Part shown: positions 19,546 to 29,067 of the stretch, piece after piece | Numbering within the stretch: the first letter of the stretch is position 1 | How the letters are laid out: every line of letters begins with the position of its first letter | Source: Bremerella sp. TYQ1 | Lineage (GTDB): Bacteria; Planctomycetota; Planctomycetia; Pirellulales; Pirellulaceae | DNA: 64,000 nt | Direction of reading: 5' to 3' | Assembly: GCF_020150455.1 (NCBI RefSeq) | Contig: NZ_CP083740.1 | Coordinates: 372,001-436,000 of the forward strand | The notes under the pieces: model-generated | What the model saw: only the letters and a program-made list of their open reading frames with translations | Told to the model about the DNA's origin: nothing | The model's database searches: none | Program-made: the position numbers and the translations under genes

Positions 19546-22095
19546 GTGACCAGAATTCCCGCACAAAACGATGCGTCCGCCGACCTGTTTACTCCGTATA
19601 AGCCGATTCCCGACATATACGATGAGCTGAACGACGGTACGCAAATACGTCCCCATTGGCAAAGTTTCGTCAGTGGGATGCGAGAAATCGGAGCCGGCGA
19701 ATTTCAACGTCGCTGGCAGCAAATGCAGAAAGTTCTTCAACGTACGGGGCTTGCCTACGTGGGCGCCGGCGTTGGAAGCCCTGAGCAAGACCGTCGGGCT
19801 CGGCCGTGGGAGCTTGATCCGCTGCCGGTGTTAATTCCCAGCAGCGAGTGGGACCATGTCTCGCAAGGGCTCAAGCAACGCGGCAAGCTGATGCAGCTGA
19901 TCTTGCAAGATCTATACGGTCCGCAAGATTTGCTGCGAAGTGGAATCCTGCCCGAAGAAGTCCTGTTCCGGCATCCTGGCTATTACCGCTGCTTTCATGG
20001 TCAGAATCCGCCGGGCAATAACTTCCTTTACTTCTATGCAGCCGACTTGTCGCGCTCGCCCGATGGAAGTTGGTGGGTGCAAGGGGATCGTAGCGAGTCC
20101 CCATCGGGTAGCGGCTTTGCGCTGGAAAACCGAATCATTCAGTCCCGCATGACGCCGAGCCTTTTTCGGAAGGAAAACGTTCAGCGTTTGGCTGGCTATT
20201 TCATGAAAGTGAAAGAGGCTGTCCTAAGGGCATGCTCTCGTGTCACGAATCCTCGTGTTGTCATCCTTAGCAATGGAGCGGAGAATCCAAACTATTTCGA
20301 GGATGCGTACCTGGCACGTTATCTCGGTTACACACTCGTTGAACCGGCCGACTTGGCGGTACGCGGCAACCGAGTGATGCTCAAGACGCTGGGTGGGCTT
20401 TTGCCGGTCGATGTCATCATTCGCCGGCCGAACAGCGATCAATGCGACCCGCTCGAGATAAGCCACTGTGCCGGCGGGGTTCCGGAACTGCTGCAAGTCT
20501 GCCGCATGAAGAATGTCGTCATTCTCAATCCGCTCGGATCCGGGATTGTCGAGTCGCCGATTTTTATGACGTTCATGCCGCAGCTTTGCCAACACTTGCT
20601 TGGCGAGCCACTCATTTTGCCAGGCGTGGCCACATGGCGATGCGGCGAGTCCGACTCGCTCGGTTACGTTATCGACAACATCGACAAGCTTCTGATCAAG
20701 CCGGCGTATCGAAACCGGGGCACACGCACGCCCATTTACCGCGTGCAAAAAGAAGGGGATCGCGAAAAACTCATTCGCATGATCCAAGCCGACCCCGACA
20801 TGTTCGTCGCACAGGAACAAGTCGTTCGTTCTACGAGCCCGGTCTATTCCAAGAAGTCGCTTACGCCGGCACACATCGCACTTCGATCGTTTGCCGTCTT
20901 AGGGCAAAACGAATTCGAGACCATGCCAGGCGGACTCGTTCGACTAAGTGGCGAACTACAACCGTTGGAGTCGTCGCTGCAAGTGGGGGAACGCAGCAAG
21001 GATGCTTGGGTTCTTTCTTCGGCTCCGATTGCGCGTGTTAGTCTGCTGACTCAGCCGGAACATGGGGTTGAACTCAAACGAACCGGTGGAGAACTGCCCA
21101 GCCGCATCGCTGAGAACTTGTTCTGGTTGGGGCGAAACCTGGAACGAGCCGATGTCACCGCGAGAATCTTGCGAACGACCATTTCACGACTGACGAGTGA
21201 AGAGCAGCTGGATGAGATGCCGGAGGTGCGGATCTTGATTCGTACGATGGCCGAGATGGGAATTATCGAGACCAGCTATGGTGTCGACGAGATGCGAGCC
21301 CAATTGCCGCCGATCGAACGTAACCTGGCGGCGAACATCTTCGACGAACAGAATTCAATGAGTTTGCGTTCGATCGTGACGCAAATCTTCCGTTTGACGT
21401 CCCGCAGTCGCGACCGCGTTTCCGCCGATAGTTGGCGAGTACTGCACCGCGTCGATCAAGGATTTCAGGCACCCAGCAGTGGTTACTGGGATCTGTCCGA
21501 TTGTCTGGCACTGTTGGACGATCTGATCCTTGACCTCGCGGCGTTTTCCGGGATCATTTCCGAAAGCATCACGCGAACTCAGGTCTACCACTTCCTGGAC
21601 ATGGGGCGTCGTATGGAGCGAGCCACGCAAAGTTCGCGGTTGATGCGGAACTGTTTGGTGCTACCGGCCGGCGATTTGACGGCCATACTAGAGGCTCTTT
21701 TAGAGATTTCCGATAGCTTGATCACGTATCGCTCGCGTTACCTGGAAGAAATGCATCTGGGGGCGGTGCTCGATTTGTTGGTCACCGACGAAACCAATCC
21801 CCGTTCAATTGCACGCCAACTGGCTCAGCTTTTGGATCACGTGAATGATCTGCCTAACATTGCCGACCATGCCGGGTACACCGTCGAGCAGCGTCTGGCG
21901 ATGTCGCTTCTGCATGAGGTGCGAATGTTCGACGTGACACGCGTTCGAGCTCCTGGTGCCCTTTCTGCCGGCGAATCGTTGCACTTGCTACTTCAGGAAA
22001 TTGAGGTTCTGCTTCCCAAGCTATCGGATGTGGTGACGCAGCGTTACCTGGTTCATTCGATGCCTCAGTCTCACCTGGTCGAGATACGCCCCTAG
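19546..22095 (+). CDS. Circularly permuted ATP-grasp/alpha-E fusion protein
   Basis: The 849-residue chain has two parts. Residues about 60-500 are a circularly permuted ATP-grasp (DUF404/DUF407 type), seen in NPPGNNFLYFYAADLSRSPD, RSESPSGSGFALENR and DNIDKLLIKPAYRN. From about 518 (ENLFWLGRNLERADVTARIL) to the end is an alpha-E domain (DUF403), an all-helical domain of conserved Glu and Arg residues; YHFLDMGRRMERATQ is its second repeat. ATP-grasp folds form amide bonds through acyl phosphates, so a peptide-like ligation is inferred. It starts at GTG 19546 after a GAGG site. In the convergent copy downstream the same two domains are separate genes. Confidence 0.9.
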   Translation: MTRIPAQNDASADLFTPYKPIPDIYDELNDGTQIRPHWQSFVSGMREIGAGEFQRRWQQMQKVLQRTGLAYVGAGVGSPEQDRRARPWELDPLPVLIPSSEWDHVSQGLKQRGKLMQLILQDLYGPQDLLRSGILPEEVLFRHPGYYRCFHGQNPPGNNFLYFYAADLSRSPDGSWWVQGDRSESPSGSGFALENRIIQSRMTPSLFRKENVQRLAGYFMKVKEAVLRACSRVTNPRVVILSNGAENPNYFEDAYLARYLGYTLVEPADLAVRGNRVMLKTLGGLLPVDVIIRRPNSDQCDPLEISHCAGGVPELLQVCRMKNVVILNPLGSGIVESPIFMTFMPQLCQHLLGEPLILPGVATWRCGESDSLGYVIDNIDKLLIKPAYRNRGTRTPIYRVQKEGDREKLIRMIQADPDMFVAQEQVVRSTSPVYSKKSLTPAHIALRSFAVLGQNEFETMPGGLVRLSGELQPLESSLQVGERSKDAWVLSSAPIARVSLLTQPEHGVELKRTGGELPSRIAENLFWLGRNLERADVTARILRTTISRLTSEEQLDEMPEVRILIRTMAEMGIIETSYGVDEMRAQLPPIERNLAANIFDEQNSMSLRSIVTQIFRLTSRSRDRVSADSWRVLHRVDQGFQAPSSGYWDLSDCLALLDDLILDLAAFSGIISESITRTQVYHFLDMGRRMERATQSSRLMRNCLVLPAGDLTAILEALLEISDSLITYRSRYLEEMHLGAVLDLLVTDETNPRSIARQLAQLLDHVNDLPNIADHAGYTVEQRLAMSLLHEVRMFDVTRVRAPGALSAGESLHLLLQEIEVLLPKLSDVVTQRYLVHSMPQSHLVEIRP

Positions 22096-23043
22096 TTGTC
22101 AAAGCGACTGCTGACTGTGCGATACCAAGTTCAACATAAGACGGCCTATCGATATTCCGAACCTGCTTCGGTCGCTCACAATTTATTGCATTTGCGAGTA
22201 CCGACGACACATCGGCAAAGCGTGGAAGACTTTGCCCTGTTGGTCGAGCCGAAGCCGCGATCGGTCGTTTCGCGAACCGATTACTTTGGCAATCAGGTGC
22301 ATTACTTTGCACTGAGCGAGCCACATGATGGAATGACCATCACGTCGACCAGCCGGGTAACGATCAAGCCACCTACATCGGTGACGAATTCGCCAGCCTG
22401 GGAAGAGCTGGCAGCATTAGGCAAGCAGCGAGAATTTCCGCTGGAGGTTCGGCAGTTCTTGTACCCTTCGCGGCACATACGATTTCTTCCGATCCTTACC
22501 GAATATGGCAAAGCGGCGTTCACACGTGGTCGTCCGATCGTCGAAGCGGCGATGGATCTTACGTCGCGGATTTTTACCGACTATAAGTACGACTCCTCGG
22601 CAACTAATATTCAAACGCCTTTGGAAGAGGTCGTTCGCCAGCGTCACGGAGTCTGCCAAGACTTTGCCCATGTTGGCATTGGCTCGCTGAGAGCCTTGGG
22701 GCTTCCGGCTCGATATGTCAGTGGTTACTTGAGAACGCAACCGCCTCCTGGTAAGCCGCGACTTGTCGGGGCCGACGCATCGCATGCGTGGTTTTCGGTG
22801 TTCTGCGGACAAGAGCTCGGCTGGATCGACTTCGATCCGACGAACAAAGTGATGGTCGGTACCGATCACATCACGTTGGCACATGGTCGCGACTTCGAGG
22901 ACGTTTCGCCCATCCAAGGAGTGGTGATGGGTGGGGGGACCCGTTCAATGCAGGTCGGCGTCGACGTAATGCCGCTCGATCCTAAGACCGATAAGCCATC
23001 TTCCAATGGAAGTGGCGGATCGCAGCAACAGAACCAGAACTAA
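22096..23043 (+). CDS. Transglutaminase family cysteine protease-like protein
   Basis: This 315-residue protein has the bacterial transglutaminase pattern: an N-terminal beta domain (VRYQVQHKTAYRYSEPASVA), catalytic Cys in HGVCQDFAHVGIG (near residue 187), His in DASHAWFSVF and Asp in WIDFDPTN. Such proteins are thought to act as proteases or amidases. It starts at TTG 22096, immediately after the stop of the ATP-grasp/alpha-E gene, so translation is probably coupled; no better ATG precedes the conserved domain. The C-terminal tail (KPSSNGSGGSQQQNQN) is low-complexity. The gene ends 12 bp before the convergent alpha-E gene. Confidence 0.9.
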   Translation: MSKRLLTVRYQVQHKTAYRYSEPASVAHNLLHLRVPTTHRQSVEDFALLVEPKPRSVVSRTDYFGNQVHYFALSEPHDGMTITSTSRVTIKPPTSVTNSPAWEELAALGKQREFPLEVRQFLYPSRHIRFLPILTEYGKAAFTRGRPIVEAAMDLTSRIFTDYKYDSSATNIQTPLEEVVRQRHGVCQDFAHVGIGSLRALGLPARYVSGYLRTQPPPGKPRLVGADASHAWFSVFCGQELGWIDFDPTNKVMVGTDHITLAHGRDFEDVSPIQGVVMGGGTRSMQVGVDVMPLDPKTDKPSSNGSGGSQQQNQN

Positions 23044-23055
23044 ACGCTGACTTTC

Positions 23056-24006
23056 TTACGCCGCTTGCAGACTGAAGAATGTCGTGCCGATCGATTCGCC
23101 AACGAGATTCAGCCGCTGCTGGAAATCGTCGATGAATTCGTGCAACCCTCGGGCGATAATATCGTTCGCACTGGTGAATGCGAATTCTGCTCGCAACTGT
23201 CCGAGTCGCTGTTCCGGCAAGTTGGTGAACCCTTCGATATCGCTGCCTGTGATGGCATGCAGCGATTCGTTCGCATGTGTCAGGCAGTGCAGCACAGCTC
23301 GGGGGAACTCTTTGTCGAGCATCAAGAAGTCGACCACGTTTTGCGGCACGATCCGGCCAAAACGCTGACGATACATTTCATACGCACTTGCTGAGCGGAG
23401 CAGGGCAGCCCACTGAAGATCGTCGAACGGGCTTCCGACATGCTGAGGACTGGGCAGCAAGATGTAATACTTCACATCGAGGATGCGCGACATCTTATCG
23501 GCACGTTCGAGGAAACGTCCGAGCTGACAGAAGTGCCATCCTTCGCCGTGAGTCATGGTGGCGTCGGTCACGCCCACAAACTGCTGACCGGAGTTGCGGA
23601 CTGCTTCGTAGAAGTCCGGCAGGTCATCCAGAATACCTTCGGCATCGCCGACATCTTTGACCATCAGGTAGAAGCGGTTGATGTGCTCCCACATTTCGGC
23701 CGAGATGCGTTCGCGGATACTGCGGGCGTTCTCGCGTGCTTTGATCAAGCACGAAAGAATGGAATTCGGGTTATTGCGATCAAACGTCAGGAACTCGATC
23801 ACATTCCGTTTGCTGGATTCGCCGTAGGTTTCTTTGAACCCTTCGTCATCCCCAGTGGTGGTGACCAACGGCAACCATTGCTGGTTTCCTGCCGTCGACA
23901 GGTCCATGCTGATGTTCAAGTTGACGGCGATGAAACGAGCAACGGCCTCAGCGCGTTCAATGTAACGGCTGGTCCAATAGATGGAGTCGGCAACGCGACT
24001 TAACAT
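23056..24006 (-). CDS. Alpha-E domain protein (DUF403)
   Basis: The 316-residue protein is a stand-alone alpha-E domain: MLSRVADSIYWTSRYIERAE is the standard opening of the family, and FCQLGRFLERADKMSRIL is its internal repeat with the conserved Arg-x-x-Glu-Arg. The family is all-helical and always travels with circularly permuted ATP-grasp genes; its own activity is unproven. It lies 16 bp after the ATP-grasp gene on the minus strand, forming a two-gene operon, and runs into the stop of the transglutaminase gene of the other set. Confidence 0.92.
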   Translation of the reverse strand: MLSRVADSIYWTSRYIERAEAVARFIAVNLNISMDLSTAGNQQWLPLVTTTGDDEGFKETYGESSKRNVIEFLTFDRNNPNSILSCLIKARENARSIRERISAEMWEHINRFYLMVKDVGDAEGILDDLPDFYEAVRNSGQQFVGVTDATMTHGEGWHFCQLGRFLERADKMSRILDVKYYILLPSPQHVGSPFDDLQWAALLRSASAYEMYRQRFGRIVPQNVVDFLMLDKEFPRAVLHCLTHANESLHAITGSDIEGFTNLPEQRLGQLRAEFAFTSANDIIARGLHEFIDDFQQRLNLVGESIGTTFFSLQAA

Positions 24007-24022
24007 GAAGAACCTTTCACTC

Positions 24023-25489
24023 CTACACGACCCAGGTGTCTTTGCTTCCGCCCCCCTGGGACGAGTTCACCACGAGCGACCCCTTTCGCAGGGCAACACG
24101 TGTTAGTCCGCCGGGCAATACATAGATGTCTCGTCCATAGATAATAAACGGTCGCAAGTCGACATGCCTACCCTCTAAGTGGTCGTCAATGATGACAGGT
24201 GCCCGGGAGAGGGAAAGTGTCGGCTGGGCGATGTAATTCCGCGGATTAGCTTTGATCAGTTCAACAAACTTCTGATGCTCTTCTTTGCTGGACCGAGGGC
24301 CAATCAGCATGCCGTATCCGCCAGACTCGTTGGCTGGCTTAACTACCATGTCGGCGATGTTTTTGATGACGTGATCTCGCTGTGCGTCATCCCAGCAAAC
24401 GTACGTCGGAACGTTCGGCAGAATGGCATCTTCACTCAGGTAATACTTGATCATGTCGGGAACGTACGCGTAGATCACTTTGTCGTCGGCGATCCCGGTG
24501 CCTGGGGCATTCGCCAAAGCAACGTTTCCGGCTCGGTAGGCATCGATAATGCCAGGCACGCCAAGCATCGAGTCCTTCCGGAAGACGTGTGGGTCGAGGA
24601 AGTCGTCGTCGATGCGGCGGTAGATCACGTCAACACTTCGCAGCCCTTTGGTGGTGCGTGCGTAGACGCGTCGATCTCGAACGACTAAGTCGCGGCCTTC
24701 GACTAATTCCACTCCCATCTGCTGAGCGAGGAATGAATGCTCGAAATAGGCCGAGTTGTAAATGCCCGGCGAAAGCACCGCCACTTGTGGCTTCTCGACA
24801 TGTTCCGGAGCAAGATGATTCAATGCATCGAGCAACTGGCTACAGTAGTCGTCGACAGGGCGAACGAACTGAGCCTCGAACAGACCGGGGAATGTCTGTT
24901 TCATCAATTGACGATTTTGCAGCACATACGACACGCCGGATGGGCAGCGAAGATTGTCTTCCAGAACGTAAAACTCGCCGTCAGCATCACGGACCAAATC
25001 GGTGCCAGTGATATGGCACCAGATCCCGTTCGGTGGCTTCAATCCGACACACTGCGGACGAAAGCTGCTCGCGGACTTCACCACATGTTCCGGGATGATC
25101 CCGTCTTTGAGGATCTTTTGCTCGTTGTAGATGTCGTCGATGAACATATTGAGCGCGACGATACGCTGCTTCAGTCCTTTTGATATCCACGACCACTGCT
25201 CGCCCTGAATGATTCGCGGAAGAATATCGAACGGGATGATTCGCTCCGTTCCTTCTTCTTCCCCATACACATTGAAGGTAATGCCAAGCCGAATCATCGA
25301 ACGTTCCGCTGCCGTTTTTCGTTTACGCAGATCGTTCGAGGTCAGCTCTTGAATATGTTGATACAGCAACTGGCAGTTCGTGCGGGGCGAACCACCGGGG
25401 GAGAACATTTCGTCATAGAATTCGCCAACGTCGTAGTTGGCAACAAGATTGGGCTCGGAATAGCTTTGGGACTGCGTTTGCCCTTGCAC
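24023..25489 (-). CDS. Circularly permuted ATP-grasp protein
   Basis: This 488-residue protein is the stand-alone form of the permuted ATP-grasp (DUF404/DUF407). Landmarks are [37 protein letters not shown] and [14 protein letters not shown], then [20 protein letters not shown] with the nucleotide-binding Lys and Gly loop, and [20 protein letters not shown] near the end. It is 488 residues long, normal for the family, and lacks the alpha-E domain that is fused to the plus-strand copy at 19.5 kb. Predicted role: ATP-dependent ligation of an amino-acid or peptide substrate, cytoplasmic. It heads the minus-strand operon with the alpha-E gene. Confidence 0.92.
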   Translation of the reverse strand: MQGQTQSQSYSEPNLVANYDVGEFYDEMFSPGGSPRTNCQLLYQHIQELTSNDLRKRKTAAERSMIRLGITFNVYGEEEGTERIIPFDILPRIIQGEQWSWISKGLKQRIVALNMFIDDIYNEQKILKDGIIPEHVVKSASSFRPQCVGLKPPNGIWCHITGTDLVRDADGEFYVLEDNLRCPSGVSYVLQNRQLMKQTFPGLFEAQFVRPVDDYCSQLLDALNHLAPEHVEKPQVAVLSPGIYNSAYFEHSFLAQQMGVELVEGRDLVVRDRRVYARTTKGLRSVDVIYRRIDDDFLDPHVFRKDSMLGVPGIIDAYRAGNVALANAPGTGIADDKVIYAYVPDMIKYYLSEDAILPNVPTYVCWDDAQRDHVIKNIADMVVKPANESGGYGMLIGPRSSKEEHQKFVELIKANPRNYIAQPTLSLSRAPVIIDDHLEGRHVDLRPFIIYGRDIYVLPGGLTRVALRKGSLVVNSSQGGGSKDTWVV

Positions 25490-25871
25490 GTTCTTCTTCT
25501 CCTAATGAGAAATCTAGTGGGGCCAGATTGTTCCGCCGGGGGAGGAAAGGTCGTCTCTGCCAGACGAGTTGAAATTGCCTGAGTCCTCCCGTAAGGACAA
25601 ATCTTAAGGGTGCATTTGTCGTGCCAATTTTATGCTTACACCCTGCTCGCTGTAATCGTAAGTCTCGCTGGATGTACGCCTTGCAGCGATTTGGCACATC
25701 CTTGGCGACCTCGCTTGGTGGTCGGAATTGCCTATTAAATGAGCAGAAGTAAGGGAACTTGAATTAACCTAAACGTCAAACCCACGTCGCCAAAAGTTGC
25801 TCGCTGGACGCTGCAGGGGCTGATAGAATGCGGTTCTACTTCACCCCGTCCCACCTCAGCGAGCCTGGCCT
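25490..25871. other. Divergent intergenic region
   Basis: The 382 bp between the ATP-grasp gene (minus) and the exported hydrolase (plus) must hold promoters for both. I see no ORF with protein-like composition, no strong hairpin and no clear -35/-10 pair. Confidence 0.5.
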
Positions 25872-27143
25872 ATGTCTTCGCGGTTTACCTATCTTCCGCT
25901 CTTTGTTGTTTGGTTGATTCTATCTGTTGGTTCGGCCGCTTTTGCCGATCCAATTCAGCCTTCACCGAATCTTCCTGAAACCCAACCGTGGGATTTAACC
26001 CAGCTGTCAAAAGCTCCGAAGTTCGAGTGGGTCGACGCCGATTCTCCTGTTAAATCGATGACTTTCATCGGCGAAGCCTTTGAAGGGCATCCCACACGTG
26101 TCTTCGCTTATTATGCGACACCTGGCTCGGTTTTGGGAGACAAAAGTCTCGACAAAGATCTTCCGGCCATTGTTTGTATTCATGGCGGTGGTGGGACCGC
26201 GTTTCGGGAATGGACCGAGTTGTGGGCCAAGCGGGGCTATGCGGCCATCGCCATGGATCTGGCCGGAAGTCGGCCTATCGAAGGCGAGAATCCCCACAAT
26301 CAAAAGAACCGCACGCGTTTGAAGGATGGTGGTCCGTTCCATGGAGATGAGCATAAATTCGGGCACATCGACGATAACGTAAACGAGCAGTGGCAATACC
26401 ATGCAGTCGCCAACGTAATTCTCGCCCACTCTCTGATCCGCAGTTTTCCCGAAGTCGACGGTGAACGAACCGGCGTCACGGGAATTAGCTGGGGTGGTTA
26501 TCTCACGTGCATTGTTGCTGGCGTCGATTCACGCTTCCATGCGGCGGTTCCTGTTTATGGCTGCGGCTTTCTCACCGACAACAGCAAGTGGCTCGATCGT
26601 TTCGAGCGAATGACGCCTCAGCAAAAGCAACGCTGGGAAACGCTTTGGGATCCGAAGCAGTACCTTCCTGCCGTCTCGATGCCGATTCTTTTCGTCAACG
26701 GTACGAACGACTTCGCCTATCCGCTGGATAGCTACATGAAAAGCTTTCACGTAGTCCCCAGTAGCGTGTCCAAGCAACTATCGATCACCGTGAAGATGCC
26801 CCACAGTCACCCTGGCGGATGGAACCCACCGCAAATTGGTCGTTATATGGATCAGTGGCTCAAGCAAGGGAAACCACTGCCGACCGTCGGGCAAGTAGCC
26901 CTGAAAAACGGCCAGGTCGAAATGCCATACCAAAACGGACCGATCACCCAGGCCGCCATTCATTGGACGGTGGACGACAAAGTGGTCAACGCCCACAACT
27001 GGAAGACAACGCCGGCGACCGTTCACGAAAACAACGTCGTTGCTCCAGCACCTCCGGAAGAGGCGAAGCTGTGGTACATGACCATTCAAACCGAAGATGG
27101 CAGTCTGATCAGCAGCGAAATCCAATTTGTAGAGAAGCCATAG
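25872..27143 (+). CDS. Exported alpha/beta-hydrolase (dienelactone hydrolase/acetyl xylan esterase type)
   Basis: The 423-residue product has a signal peptide (MSSRFTYLPLFVVWLILSVG, then SAAFA). The catalytic core is an alpha/beta-hydrolase: IHGGGGTAF for the oxyanion region, TGISWGGYLTCIVAG with the nucleophile Ser in GISWGG, NGTNDFAYP with the acid Asp, and MPHSHPGG with the His. GISWGGY fits prolyl-oligopeptidase or acetyl xylan esterase-type enzymes. A C-terminal beta domain of about 90 residues follows. It probably cleaves an ester on polysaccharide in the periplasm; the adjacent sulfatases suggest joint work on sulfated, acylated glycans, which is inference. It ends 17 bp before the convergent sulfatase stop. 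Confidence 0.85.
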   Translation: MSSRFTYLPLFVVWLILSVGSAAFADPIQPSPNLPETQPWDLTQLSKAPKFEWVDADSPVKSMTFIGEAFEGHPTRVFAYYATPGSVLGDKSLDKDLPAIVCIHGGGGTAFREWTELWAKRGYAAIAMDLAGSRPIEGENPHNQKNRTRLKDGGPFHGDEHKFGHIDDNVNEQWQYHAVANVILAHSLIRSFPEVDGERTGVTGISWGGYLTCIVAGVDSRFHAAVPVYGCGFLTDNSKWLDRFERMTPQQKQRWETLWDPKQYLPAVSMPILFVNGTNDFAYPLDSYMKSFHVVPSSVSKQLSITVKMPHSHPGGWNPPQIGRYMDQWLKQGKPLPTVGQVALKNGQVEMPYQNGPITQAAIHWTVDDKVVNAHNWKTTPATVHENNVVAPAPPEEAKLWYMTIQTEDGSLISSEIQFVEKP

Positions 27144-27160
27144 AAGCGATCGGTGAGTGA

Positions 27161-29008
27161 TCAGTCTATTCGTCTGACATAAAGATAGTAGGCACCGCAG
27201 ATCTCTGTGCCTGCTTTGTCGAAGAATGTCGCACGAATTTCAAGTGGTCCGGAATCTAGTTTTGCCTGGGTTACGAAAGCAGTTTTATCCCGATCGGGCT
27301 GAGCCAGCAAAATCTTACGATCATCGAGACGAAGCGTTGCTCGTGCGATCGGTAATGCGGTTCCTTCAAGAAAGGTTCCGTCGGTAACCTGAAGTTCAGG
27401 ACAACCTTCGTGCAGCTTCAGGCGACTTTCCTTTGGCCAACGACGAAGCTCTAGCTCGTATGTCCCCGTTTCTGCCACCGTGACGTGCCAGGAACCATTC
27501 TTTGGTACTCCGCGGCGAATTTGAATTTGCTGGTCGACGAACACGTCCAACCATTCGCAAGCGGTCAGAAGCAGCGGGTTCTCTGCATTGTGACCGATGA
27601 TCACTCTCTGCGGTGTCAGCACGTCCCCCTCCACTTCACTCCACCATCCATCCAGTCTCGCCCGCATCTTCTCAACGATTTTCTGGTGCCGTGCCGCGAT
27701 GTTGTGTCGCTGCTCAGGATCATCCTTTACGTTGTACAATTCGCGATTTTCGAGAAGACGCCAATGTTTCCACATCACTAACGCTCCATCTTTATGCGGC
27801 AATGCTGGGTTCTCAGTCGTATACTTCACCCGAAATGTTGGCATGCGACTGTAATTAATGACTAGCATTCGTTCCTCCAAGCTCATGTCGGGATCCTCCA
27901 ACACGGCTTTCAGCGACGTCCCGTCCAACTTCTCAGGAGTATGTTCCGCGATGCCGCTCAACGCGGCGAGTGTTGGAAGCAGATCTTGTACGTGACATAA
28001 GTCATCCACTTCGTGCGAAAGCTTCAGCCCATTGGGCCAGCGAATAAAACAAGGGACTCGGTGGCCTCCTTCCCAGAGCGTTGTCTTCCCTCCACGCATG
28101 CCAGCGTTGAAGTACTTTGGCCCCATCGTACTGCCGTTATCGGTCAGAAAGACAACGATCGTATTGTTCATTTGTTCCGACTCACGCAGGAACCGATCAA
28201 GCTTTCCGACGTTGTCGTCGATGTTTGTTCCCATGGCCAGGAAACTGATCAGATTGTCCCGCAACACAGGCTTGATATTGCCGGAAATCTCGTTGTTGTC
28301 GTCCAGTGCCTCTCGTATTGCGGAACGATAATGGTCCGGAACAAACCATGGCCAATGGGCCGCGTTCAATGCAATGTAAGCAAAGAATGGCTGCTCGTCC
28401 TGCTGATCCATCCACTTGATTGCTTCATCAAAGAACACATCGGTACAGTAACCGTCGCGGCGAACTCGCTGGGTGTTGTGGATGTAAGTGTCGTCGAAAT
28501 AATCGTTGTTCCAGTAATCGGGCACACTGTTGATGTGGGACGATGGAAACCACAACGCCTCGTCGAATCCACGGTCTTCCGGGCGAAACGGATAGTTGTC
28601 TCCTAAGTGCCACTTACCAAAAAGGCCTGTTCGATAGCCACCGGTGCGGAAAACATCGGCAATCGTTTTTAACTCAGGCCGTAGCAATGTCCGACCACTA
28701 CTTACATTGATTGCCCCATTGCGAAATGCATCGAGTCCCGTCATCAGCTGTCCGCGCGTCGGCGTACACATGGGCGACACGTGAAAGTCCGTTAGTCGCA
28801 CGGCCTCCGAAGCCAGCTTGTCGATGTGAGGCGTCTTGGCGATTGGATTGCCATGGCACGAAAACTCTCCATACCCCTGATCGTCCGTCATGATCAAGAC
28901 GACGTTGGGACGTTCAGCAGATGCGGCACAAAGCACAGCCGCGAAGCAAAGTTGTCCGGCAATCACCAAGCCGACGGAAGCAATCAAGAGGGCACGCGAT
29001 GGAAGCAT
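27161..29008 (-). CDS. Secreted sulfatase (formylglycine-dependent)
   Basis: The 615-residue protein begins with a signal peptide (MLPSRALLIASVGLVIAGQL) and enters the sulfatase fold with NVVLIMTDDQGYGEFSCHG, whose Asp pair binds calcium. The activation site is MCTPTRGQLMTG: Cys in CxPxR is converted to formylglycine by a sulfatase-maturating enzyme. GKWHLGDNYPF and FLTDNGSTMGPK are further active-site segments. After about residue 470 there is a beta-rich C-terminal extension ending YYLYVRRID. It would remove sulfate esters from extracellular polysaccharide. The ATG at 29008 is preferred to the TTG at 29056, since it directly precedes the signal core. It is 59 bp downstream of a paralogous sulfatase. 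Confidence 0.92.
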   Translation of the reverse strand: MLPSRALLIASVGLVIAGQLCFAAVLCAASAERPNVVLIMTDDQGYGEFSCHGNPIAKTPHIDKLASEAVRLTDFHVSPMCTPTRGQLMTGLDAFRNGAINVSSGRTLLRPELKTIADVFRTGGYRTGLFGKWHLGDNYPFRPEDRGFDEALWFPSSHINSVPDYWNNDYFDDTYIHNTQRVRRDGYCTDVFFDEAIKWMDQQDEQPFFAYIALNAAHWPWFVPDHYRSAIREALDDNNEISGNIKPVLRDNLISFLAMGTNIDDNVGKLDRFLRESEQMNNTIVVFLTDNGSTMGPKYFNAGMRGGKTTLWEGGHRVPCFIRWPNGLKLSHEVDDLCHVQDLLPTLAALSGIAEHTPEKLDGTSLKAVLEDPDMSLEERMLVINYSRMPTFRVKYTTENPALPHKDGALVMWKHWRLLENRELYNVKDDPEQRHNIAARHQKIVEKMRARLDGWWSEVEGDVLTPQRVIIGHNAENPLLLTACEWLDVFVDQQIQIRRGVPKNGSWHVTVAETGTYELELRRWPKESRLKLHEGCPELQVTDGTFLEGTALPIARATLRLDDRKILLAQPDRDKTAFVTQAKLDSGPLEIRATFFDKAGTEICGAYYLYVRRID

Positions 29009-29067
29009 TGGTGGGAGTCCATTGGCGGAGTGAAAGGTCTTCGGAGCATGATGCAATGACGTGTTTT

